This document shows positions 45,836 to 57,800 of a stretch of DNA of 64,000 nt, piece after piece (position 1 is the stretch's first letter; every line of letters begins with the position of its first letter). A model generated the notes under the pieces. It worked only from the letters and a program-made list of their open reading frames with translations, did no database searches and was not told the DNA's origin. Source of the stretch: Hyposmocoma kahamanoa (lineage: Eukaryota > Arthropoda > Insecta > Lepidoptera > Cosmopterigidae); contig NW_020653719.1 in assembly GCF_003589595.1 (NCBI RefSeq), positions 2,172,427-2,236,426 of the forward strand. Reading direction: 5' to 3'. The translations under genes were made by a program, and so were the position numbers.

Positions 45836-48800
45836 CTAGAACAATAACAAATAAAGTTTTCATTTTTTGTTGTATTTAAATTAAACAAGAAAATAAAGAA
45901 GGGCAAGGCATAAATATGTTTTTGAAAGTTGATGCACAATAATTTGTGTATTATTTTATTTACACGTTCATTAGAACATCTGATAATTCTAAAACCTGAG
46001 ATTCATCCCTAAACCCTTACATTACCCAAATGTGGTATCAAGATTAGGGTACCGATTTAAAAAAAGTTAACTAGTCCAATGCACAACTATAAGACGGTGA
46101 AACCCCTCTAATCACTAATTTATAAAACCCCAAATAGCTCCAAAATGTTTCCTAAACATGTATAAAGCGGTTGGTAGTTACTGGGGGTAATTTTATACAG
46201 GCTGCATATTGAAAGTGAGACATATTCATACATGTCATAGTACATCATGTTACAACTTAACATAGACTAAAATAAAATTAGGATGTGGGATTAGTTTAGA
46301 TTATTAGTACATAGGAATAAACCGTTTCCCTTTACGCTTGATTTCGAGTGCAATGGGAATACTACCAAGCGAGTGCCGAGTGAGACAGCAACAATAACAA
46401 CGATTTCACATTTACGTTTTAGCTTATGTTAATTATTTTTTACTTGAACTATCATCGAAATGTTTTACGTACTAAAAAATATAACTTTATGATTTAGTAA
46501 CTAGTTATCATTTAATAAGAATTGAGGTTTTTGGCGTAGTTAAAAATGTGAAAGCAAATTATTTACAATGATTGATTTTTTAGTTATTTACAGTATATTT
46601 ACACTTACGTGGTACGGAGCAAGTGTTCAAAATGTCCACCGTTTTCCACAATGCATAGTCTAGCACGGCATAGTAAATTTTGTGTTAAATTGTACAACAC
46701 AAACACATTTTGTCTCACAGTATAAAATGCTGAGACAATCCTCTCACGCAACACTCTCCGATTTAGGAACATTTCAATAGCTTGCCTCACACTATCATCA
46801 CTTATTGCGTAAAGTCGCACCATCTCAGTCAATTCGACGTTAGAATAAATATCCATTTTGCGGCGACCGGGCGAGCGGAAGTACAAATAATTTACGTGTC
46901 TTCGTTAGATCAAGGTCGCGCGTGCACTATCTGAAGTTGCAAACAGCAATTTCGCGAATGCGCCCGCGGCCCCACCCCCGACCTATGTTTTTCGCCGCTA
47001 AGCCGCCACCCGCTACTGCGTCGGAGCAATAATAGTGATGTGAATAGATTTCGATAACTAATGTCGTCCTCAAAATTAGTAGTCGATAAAAAAAATAAAA
47101 AAATATTATTTGTAAGGTTTAAGTTCATTAGTTTATTATTTCTTTGGGTTCTGAATCAGGAATGTAACGCACTCTATAAGTATGTCCCACTTTCAAATAT
47201 ACAGCCTGTATAACATAATAATATATACATAGGAAAAAAAACACAGAAAATACGATCTAGCAACTATTTATTACGTAACAATTACAAACATTAAGGACTA
47301 AATTAAAAATAAGTGTATGTTAATAAATATAAAATTTTCTACATAGCCATTTAATTAAAGTGAACAATTTTCCAGCACCAGTCCCAAATATACAAAAATA
47401 AGAATAATAAACATTAATCACCAATAACCAACAACTACTGCGCCAAACATTGTGCTATTGTTATAATAATAATAGGCTCCGAAAAAGGTATCCTATAATG
47501 ACGATTCAGCGCGTACAAAATTTAATACAAAATGCATGCAGCTATGATACAATTTTTTAAAATTACTGATATCGAAATCTTTTACACAGCAAATTCTGCC
47601 TTATTTTATAGGCATTTTTTGCTTAATAATGCACGCACTGAAATGCATTTAAAGATTGACTCTTTTGTTCCATGGTTGTTAACATGGACAATGGCACGCT
47701 CCATTTTAGGGCGTGTTCAAATTAGCCGCTGTTAACCGCGCTGCAGCAGCGATGTGTAAATCCAAGATGGCGGCCTAGATTTATCAAAAAAATGCAATAT
47801 TCTCAATAAGCACTCCCAAACGTCTATAATTCTCGTCGTCGATCGGCAATGTCGATTATACGTTGTCGATTATATTAATACGTTCTGGCATTCTTTTTAT
47901 TTTTTTTCTTCAGTTTTAACAAAATATGTGAAAGTGACGTTTCTTCGTCAGAATCCATCGTGTAACTGAGTAGAAAGATAAAACATCACTAAAAATTTTG
48001 TCGCACTTTGGCAGCGCGACAGTCGCGCGACCGCCGCATCGGCTTCAGCGCTGCTGCAGCGCGGCTAACAGCGCGGCTAACAGCGGCTAATTTGAACGCG
48101 CCCTTACACTTTCGAGTCCTATAGGTAGTGACTTGGGGATGAAGTATCATAAGGTTGAGTCTTGAATATTATGGCAGTATGTATATGTAGTCTTAAAAGT
48201 GTAGAAAGTGGCGTGCAGTTAACCGTATATATATGTTAATAATTTTACTGATTTTGTCGCCAAGCATCTTACGGCATGTGAGATTCATAAAAATAAGATA
48301 ATTTAATTTAGACTGTTAAATAAGACACTGTATTAATTAATATTGATGTTATAATCTAAATCAGATATATCGTTTGCTATCCCTGTGCGTACTAAATAGA
48401 CAGTATATATGGTATTTCTCCAGGTATGTTTTTTCAGATCACTAACCATGTTGAACTTCAAATATTCTACTAAACTTGGTGACAAAACCGCTACCACGCA
48501 GCCAACAAACTTACCTGTTGTCGCAGATTATAGTAATTATTACATATATAAACTCTACAGTGCATGCTAAGCATACGGGAACTAATCAACGGGGCACCTG
48601 AGGTTCCGGTTTGCGCTTGTTGGACACTGTCAGTTCGGCAAAGCTGTGCAGACTGGGGAAGGAGGCCTTGACCTCTGCATCAATGGGTTCGTTGCCTTCG
48701 CGGCACACTAATGCCGCGTGAAGCCCTGCGGAGCGAGCAGCTTCAGCCTCTGAAAAAAAAATTTCAAAATTGAAAATTCAGGTATTGATTGGACACACTA

Positions 48801-51800
48801 CTAAAATGTTTAAAATAAAGTAGCTATATTTTCTTCTGTTCCAGGTATATGACCTATTAAAGGCAAGCCATATGTACTCGTACTTAACGATTCGACGTTG
48901 TTGTTGAACAATGACGAAAATTCCGAGTTAACTACAGTTGGTCCAAGGTCTTGTTAGCATTTTTCAGTTATTTCACTACAGAAAAAAAGAGATCCTGATT
49001 TCTTCCTTCTATACGAGCGTCTCACGGCTACGGCCACACGGAGGGAAAGTACCTTAAACACCGTAGATAGAAAATGTTACTTAAAGAAGACTTCATTTTG
49101 ATTTTAAAAACAATTCGAACTGCATTCAAAGATTTTTAAATAATCGCCTGTCTGAGCCGGGAATCGAACCTGCCAAATGAAAAAAAAAACCTGTAATTTT
49201 ACTATACTGATCGAAAGCCTCAATTATAACGATTGTTTTCTTTTAAATAACATAGCATCTAAATAAAATGCATAAAATTAAATTTAAAATCTAATTAAAA
49301 TAATTAGGCACATTTAACTGCAACTTACAATCAATTAAGTTATCAAATGCTCAAAATGTATCCCATTCTGTAGTATACAAATTCTCACTCTTTTGATAAT
49401 TTCGCTTCCTGTTGTAAATCAACTTTATCTTTTCAAGGTGAATGTTTAAAATTAATAAGTCAAAAGCTTGTACTCATTAGTAATATTTTGAAATGATAAT
49501 GTCAGTTTTTATGAGCGAGGCAAAGTCAGAGAAAAGTCTATTCTTTTTCCTGGTCAAAATTTCAAATTAAGTGTTAAATTTTTTCGAAATTATTTCGAAA
49601 AAAACAATCCTTACTGTTGAGGCTTTCGATCAGTATAGTAAAATTACAGTTTTTTTTTTCATTTCGCGGATTGATTCCCGGTTCAGAGAGGCGATTATTT
49701 AAAGATCTTAATCAAGTTAGAATTGTGTTGAAGTGTAGAAGTTGTGGTGAAGTGTAGAAGTGTTCTTTCAGTAAAATGTTCTATCTACGGTATTTAACCC
49801 TTTGACCATCCTGGACGCTTTACAGCGTCTTACATTAAGTTGGGTGATACGTCAATGACGCTTTAAAGCGTCAATGAAACCCTCTAATTTCCAATTGAAA
49901 TTAATAAATAACTGTTAAAGTATTCCTAGTATTATTTGTATATTCTAGTTAAGTATAGTTTGAATCCATGCATTTTATATCCAGTTATGTTCTTCTTTGA
50001 CTTAGGAAAATTTAATTAATATACGGTGGAAATTAACATGTCACATCACTATATAGGATCACTATAAATAGGGCGCACTATAAGTTTCCGGAACTGGCCA
50101 CTTACATAAACAATTTAAAAAAAGTTTTAGGCTGTAGAACACAGTTTGTTTCATCTGACTGTCACTTGTTTTCACATTGTGGCGTCATTTTAGAAATTGT
50201 TTGTCTACATCACCATGGACTCGTGAAAATTTTCGTAGTGTGATTTTCTACGAACTTAAGTGTAATTTAACAGCTCAGCGGAGCTTCGCTCGGCGTCAAA
50301 CTGCTTTCGGCGATGAAGCACCATGCAAGACGACTATTTATAGCTTGTTTCATCTGACTGTCACTTGTTTTTGCAATGTGGCGTCATTTTAGAAATTGTC
50401 TACATCACCACGGATTTAACTCGTGAAAATTTTCTACGATTTAAGTGTAAATTAACAGCTCAGCGGAGCTTCCCTCGGCTTCAAACTGCTTTTGGCGATG
50501 AAGCTTATAGCTGGTTTGCAGAATTCAAACGCGGTCGTGTGTATCTCAGTGACGAATTTCGTGATGTTCGCCAGTCCACTGCTGTGAACAACAAAAACAT
50601 CGATGCTGTGCGCCGTATGATCGAAACAGACAGGCATGTGACATATCATGAGATTCGGGCATCTTTTAGGCATAGGCATGAGTCAAATACAATCAATACT
50701 ACACAAACATTTGGGTGTGAAAAAGCTGTGCTCTCGGCGAATCCCACACAATTTGACTGAGGCTCAAAAAACAGATCGCGTCACTTGGTGTAATGCCATG
50801 CTTACCAGATTCAACGAAGGGGCGTCAAATTTGGCGTGGGACGTAGTAACAGGTGACGAAACATGAATTTATAGTTACGATCCCAAAACAAAGCAGCAAT
50901 CGAGCGTATGGGTCTTTCGAGATGAGCCGAAACCAACCAAAGTGGCGCGCGTGCAAAGTGCCTCTAAGTGGATGATTGCTTTTTTTTTTTAATAAAACTG
51001 GACACGTGGCTACTGTTACTTTGGAGAATCGTTGTACCGTGAATAGTGATTGGTACACGACCATTTGTTTGCCGGAAGTTATTGACAAATTCCGTAAAAA
51101 TAACCGTAAACGCCGAATCATCTTGCACCACGATAATGTCAGTTCTCACAAGGCCAGACAGACAAATTAATTTTTGAAGGTGAACAAAGGTGACCTTATG
51201 AGCCATCCCCCGTACAGTCCCGACCTGTCACCTAGTGATTTTTATTTATTTCCAAAAGTTATTAACCAGTTACGCGTAACTGCGATGTTCATCACCCGAA
51301 GAAGCTGTCGAAGAGTATGAAAAATATGTTTCAGAGATTGTTCATTCGTATGAAAAAGTGCATTAACGCTAACGGAGAATATTTGGGAAACAATAAATTC
51401 ATTTCTGACCATTTATAGTATTTTTTCTTATTCGNNNNNNNNNNNNNNNNNNNNNNNNNNNNNNNNNNNNNNNNNNNNNNNNNNNNNNNNNNNNNNNNNN
51501 NNNNNNNNNNNNNNNNNNNNNNNNNNNNNNNNNNGAACTACTAACTCACCTTTCACAATATCTGTCAAGAACAAAACCTCTTCAGGTTTGCAGCCAATCT
51601 TCTCGACAATATTCTCGTAACTTTTGGGATCCTGCTTGGGTCCCACCGCGGTATCAAAATGCCCATCGATGAAGCGCAGCAAGTCTCCAGCCAAGGATTG
51701 TCCAAAGAGCAGCTTCTGAGCCTGGATGGAGCCTGAAGAGTAAATGTACACCTTCTGCTCGTCCGATGAGCACCATTGCTCGAGAGCTGGTAACACGTCG

Positions 51801-54800
51801 TCGTATACGCTGGAACAAAGTGAGAACCAATACATTACAACCTAATATATCACAGTCACGATTACAGACAAAAGACTGCACTTTCATGTCTAAACCCGTG
51901 CATTGTACCAAAATGTTAATGTGGTATATATAATCAACCGGCAGGCGAGCATTCTACCAGAAGCTCAGTCGCTAAATCAAGTTAGCGGCAGAAGCAATCA
52001 TAGCGCGAAAAGTAAAGAAACATTCCATTTGAATACTCTCCGACAGCATGTCATTACTTCAAGCACTGAACACCTATGACAAACTCAGGGCTCATTTATG
52101 AATGCCATCAATCACACATGGAGGTTTGTATACACAACCACGTAACTCTACAGTGGATTAAAGGACATAGCGGCTCACGTGGCAATGACGCAGCAGATGA
52201 ACTAGCCAGAAAAGGGTCGGAGACGGACGCTACAGGACCAGAACCCATAGTGTCCCTTACCAATGGTTCAGAATAACTGAATACACAGGCACTAAATCTT
52301 CTCATTACAACACATGGACTAGCCTTACGGTTTGTAGACAGGCGAGGGAAGCACTCTCAACGCTCAACGCCAATCTATCTCGAAAATTAATTAACTGTGT
52401 GGCCAACTACAGGGCGAAGTATCTTGGAATGCCGAGGTCGCTCCTGGAGGAGCTAAGGCACGAGTAGGACCCACCCACCACATGCAAAATAGGCGCATTG
52501 ACGTAGAGTGGCAGACTAGCCCGTTACACCAAGTACCAAGTATAATCACCCAGGTCATATTTGAGTAAACCAATTTCAGTCAATGTTTTAGTAACTAGCT
52601 CATATTTAATTAAAATAGCAGTAAGTAGAGGATGAATTAGATTGAGCTTGTCACCTGATTTAACTGTCTAAATTTCTTGCATTTATTTTTATGGTCGGCA
52701 ATAGGTGCATTACTGTTTGATGAACTGTTCAATTAAATTCTTAAAAGTTTCACCACGGGAATTACGCGTTTAAATTTCACAATATAAACTTACTGGCCCT
52801 TAATATCGCCGCGATCGTAGCCCTGCTTCCAGATCAGCCCTTGCAGCTGCTTGAGCGCGCCCACCTTGCGGTCCGCCGACATCTGCCACTTCACATTCTT
52901 TACCACACCTTCAATCTGATTTTCCTTAGTGGCATCCTGAAAGCGCATAACATTTCTTCCTTAATATTTTTTAGAGAGCATTTTTATATAAAACCATTGT
53001 CATCGTCACCATCTAACATTGAACATATGCCTCCCCAAAAGATGGTCACCGAAGCCATGTCTAACCTAAGATCTAACCAAGTTGTTAACAACTATGTTTA
53101 CTGCTGTTGCTAGTAGACATTCATACGAAAAAACGAGATGTGAAACGATTTCTAAGGCACTCTAATACCAATTGCGCAATTTGTAACCACTAAATACACG
53201 GTAGTTTTAATAATTTATCTAAGGCTTATCTTAGGGTCTTATTCCAGAACGCTACTTAACGCTGCCTAAGGGTCATATTCCAGAACTCTACTCATTGCTC
53301 AAGTCAGGACCAGAGTATGATTTCAAGCACTGGAAGTACGATTATTGAGTTGAGTTCTGGAATACGAGCATTAGTGTCTTATGATATCCTTTGGGCTAAG
53401 TTAAGAGAGTTAGGTGTACCGCATAAAGTAATACAACTATATTCACATTGGTATCAAAGTCAAATTAATGTAGTTAAGTGGGCGACTGCCTTTTCTGACC
53501 CATATGTACTTAATTGTGGTGTGAGACAAGGTGGACTGACCTCGCCCAGACTTTTTAATTTATATGTAGATCAGATTGGCACACTCAGCAGCATGCATGC
53601 TAGTTGCAGAATAGATAACATTAGTGTTAATAATATTAGTTATGTCGACGACATGGTACTTCTGAGCCCGTCATTGGCCGGTATTAGAAGAATGTTTGTT
53701 GGAAGTCTGTGAGCCATACGTTGAACAACACGGTTTAAAGTACAATACAAAAAATACTGAGTTTATGGTTCTTAAAGGAAGAAATAAGGGACCATTGAAT
53801 GTACCTCCTATTCGGTTAGCGGTATTCCTTTAAACCGCGCTACTCATTTTAAATGCTTGTGCCATATCGTGATAGAGGATTTGAAAGGTGACATGGACTT
53901 GGAGAGGGAACGCAGGGCGTTGTGGGTACGAGGCGGTATGTTGGCGCACATGTTTGCTCGATGCAGTATTGAATTAAAGTTGACTTTATTCCGTACATGT
54001 GGGATAATTTTAGGCAGTGATCCTTCAATTCCTTGCGGATCCAATACATTAATGTTTTAGGGCACTGTTGAGGGTCCCGCGATATTGCGAATGTAAACGA
54101 TTTTTATGCCATACCACGCAAAAAGACAGCATCAATGATACGTCGTATACGGGGGAGCGCCAACGGTATCCTTAAGATGATAGCCGACCGCATTAACACG
54201 TCAATTTTCAGTCGATATATACACTACACTTTCGAAACAGTGTACCTCGATAGATCGGCCTTTTGTATTTTATCTTAGCTATTTCTTACTAATATAAGTA
54301 TGAATTTGTGAAACTAACCAGCCATAATAAAAAAAAATATTTTTGTTTATTTTCTAATATCGTGTTAGCTTCGATGTCCACTGGTGGCGCCACCACCATC
54401 CGCACATGAAGCCCTCGATCCATAGTTAAAATTACAAATACATTTAATAAATATAAATAGAAATAATTGTAAATAAAATGATAAATAATTATTAGTTTCT
54501 CACAATCCTAGAATTACTAATTAGAAATGTATTATATAAAATAGTTATACAACGCCACTTAGTTTCAAGATACTACTAGTACTAAATTAATACTTCCTCT
54601 CAAAATTTATATTCTTGTTTAGAACTGATAGCTTGATGATAGTTTGATGCTGTGTTCGATTTATTATTAATTCCAAATAGATTTTCAGTGCGTCGTCTCT
54701 CATCCATGTACTAAGATTTTGAATTCTAGTATATACATATATCTATCTACCTTAATACAGCGTAACTCTGCCGAATAAATACCGAATTAACGACATTTTC

Positions 54801-57800
54801 ATTTTAATTTCTTTTGTCCGCCAACCTATACTGCTTTCGTTACAATCGGTTACCACAAAGACAGGTTCATAGCAGGAAGATCACGTCTCGCTGAGAAACC
54901 ATTAGATCTTGAGTGTTGAAAAATGCGCGTCTCAAGAAACAAACGGAAAAAGTACGCGAAGAAGGCTTGCCAGGAATAGCAAAAAATTTAGCAAATTGCT
55001 GGACATGTTCTACCCAAGGGTCAATGGGTGATTAAATTAATACATACTTGTACGCAAACACATACCTCTCCTGGAATAACTACGACGCCCTCAACGCTGT
55101 TCTCCTGGTCTTCAAGCGACAACTTCCTGAGGGCCGACACAACCTCCTTCACATCCTCGGTCTCCCATTGGCTGTCCAGGAATTCTTTCACGTTCTCTTC
55201 CGCATACGGAAATAATTTTTCCTGTTCCAATGAAATTACGATTTTGTTATTAATATAATATAAATATATATATAGGCCACTGCTGGGCACATGCTCCTAC
55301 TCACAATGAGAGGGCTTGGGCTGTAGTTCCCACGCGGTTTCAGTGCGGTTTGGAACCTTCACATATACCACAAAATTGCTTCGCAGATTGATGTGTGCAG
55401 GTTTTCTCACAATGTTTCCTTTCACCAGAAAGCTCATGATTCATCATCATTTCACATCAAATTCTACATACGAATTTCGAAAAACTCAGAAGTGCAAGCC
55501 TGGATTAGAACGCACAACCCTCTACTTGAAAGGCAGTCATTAGGATACCATGGCTGTTCCATGATTAAAAAAAATACACAATACGCAACATCAAGAAGCC
55601 AGCATTTAGTAAGTCCATTAAATTGAACGAATTAACATTTCTTTTCTAATTTTAAAAATGGCGATGAAATCAATCGATTGAAATCAATGCAAGTCCTAAT
55701 TTAGGTTTTACCGAATATGAAACCAAACAAGCAAACAAGGGTGTATAAATGATAAGGTAAATCTGAGATAACCAATCCTTTTTAATAAATAAAGTCAAAT
55801 TAGATTTGTGGTCACGTTTGTGGTTGAAATCGCAATGTTTTTTAGTGAAGTATGTGTACGTAATTGTTAATTTTCAAGGACGTAATAATTACACCACTAC
55901 AACTTTATATCTAGACTATCACCAAATCTTTAGACAGTTTTTAATGTTAAGATATTTTAGAAAATTTAACGAGACGAACTAGTCGCGCGCCTGGTGGTAA
56001 GCCGGTCCATAACAGTTGCAGTGCCACTCAGAGCTTTAAATCGCAAAGATCTGAAGGGCACTACCGTTGCGCTCACACGTTGCTCACATTACTGCTTAGA
56101 AAGAAGAAATAGGTAAGGTGGCAGTACTTCCCTGGCGAATTCCTGTCGTGAATATACAAAAACATTACCAAAAAACACAATGACTCGTTGCACGATAGCT
56201 ACATGACCAAACTGTATTTATACCTTATTTTATTGGGTTATAGTTGAATAGTTTTCAAACCAGCAAATGAACTTCAACAATTATAACTTCAAACTAATAT
56301 AAAAAATTAATTAACTCGACAACACTTCTTACGAGAATGGAAACTTCATCAGTAAGTAAATTATTTTTTAAATTGTTATACAGGTAGTCCATTTACAGTG
56401 ATTACTTTTTACGAGAAGAAACTTCATCAGTAAGTAAATTCTTTTTAAACTTGTTATACTGGTGGTCCATTTACAGTGATTACTTTTTTTTTGGGTATTT
56501 CAGTAGGTAGATTGAGAAGGTGAATTGAGTAGGTAGAAATGACACATTCCGATATCTTCTATAAGTTCTAAAACATACACTCCAGGTACAAGTAATGCAT
56601 TTGCGGGACACAAATTTGTATTCTTGTTGTTTTCCTGCACTTACGTTACCAGAGATCGTCAACTGTATATTATATTATACAGTATACCTACGTATAGCTT
56701 TCTGTGCGAAGCTTATTATAAAAAACTTGACCTCCCCTTCATGGCACTGTTGGCTATAGGCAACCTGGAGAAACTGCGTCGTCTACAATGCGGCAAGGTG
56801 AATGAACTGTCGGCCGGTATCCAAACCGGATAACGCGCCTAGCCGAACCGAATAGCCTTCGATGATATACAGTAACTCAAATTCACCTTACTTCCTGGGT
56901 TTCTGAATTCCGCGCTAATGATTTGTCATGGAAATTGACAATGCACCGCAATAAAGCTAGCAACTCTGGGATTCATTATATTGAGGGTAGTTTCCAAAAT
57001 TTATTATAAAATAATAATTACTAATTTCTGCTATCTCAAAGGGAAAACTGATTGGCGAAGCCAATGATTTCAAAGGCAACTGAATGATGATGAAATAAAC
57101 TTTACAGGTCAATGAGTTTTGTGTCGAGGGTTCAATAAGCTTATGTTTGTACAGAACTAAGTCGGAAGTAACTGAGCGAATAATCTGGCCCCAAACGCGA
57201 AGTTTGAAATCAGCCCGATGTTTAGTGTGAAATATCAAATCATACAATCGTACATTAATGGACTTCAGAAATTTAAATGCTAATGGATTTTGACCTGGAT
57301 ATTCCAATTTGTTTTCTATATATAACTGGCCACTTACATAACCAACATTTAAAAAGTAATTATAACATATGAAAATGGAACTCTTTGGCTGTAGAACACA
57401 GTTTGTTTCATCTGACTGTCACTTGTTTTTGCAATGTGGCGTCATTTTAGAAATTGTCTACATCACCACGGATTTAACTTTTGGCAATGAAGCTTATAGC
57501 TGGTTTGCAGAATTCAAACGCGGTCATGTGAATCTCAGTGGCGAATTTCGTGATGGTCGGCCGTCCACTGCTGTGAACAACAAAAACATCGATGCTGTGC
57601 GCAGTATGATCGAAACAGACAGGCATGTGACATATCATGAGATTCGGGCATCTTTTAGGCATAGGCATGAGTCAAATACAATCAATACTACACAAACATT
57701 TGGGTGTGAAAAAGCTGTGCTCTCGGTGAATCCCACACAATTTGACTGAGGCTCAAAAAACAGATCGCGTCACTTGGTGTAATGCCATGCTTACCAGATT

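Larger units (their letters stand above)
45836..48597 (-). other. Enoph1 intron 5
   Basis: GT-AG between exons 5 and 6 (weak GTGCCC donor, TTCTAG acceptor). Contains the deleted transposon 46196-47210 and the MITE 47709-48103; nothing else recognised. Confidence 0.8.
48750..51549 (-). other. Enoph1 intron 4
   Basis: Good donor (GTGAGT) and T-rich acceptor. Contains the foldback 49058-49793, mariner copy 1 and the assembly gap. Confidence 0.85.
52937..55065 (-). other. Enoph1 intron 2
   Basis: Donor GTATGT, acceptor TTTCAG. Carries a LINE with an RT domain; 54290-55020 is AT-rich with nothing recognised. Confidence 0.9.

Noticed and set aside
44457..45839. Long serine/threonine-rich frames on the plus strand opposite the last Enoph1 exon
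   Set aside because: They are antisense shadows of the acidic tail (GAA/GAT codons read backwards as Ser/Phe/Ile codons); the minus frame continues across a splice junction from a recognised enzyme.
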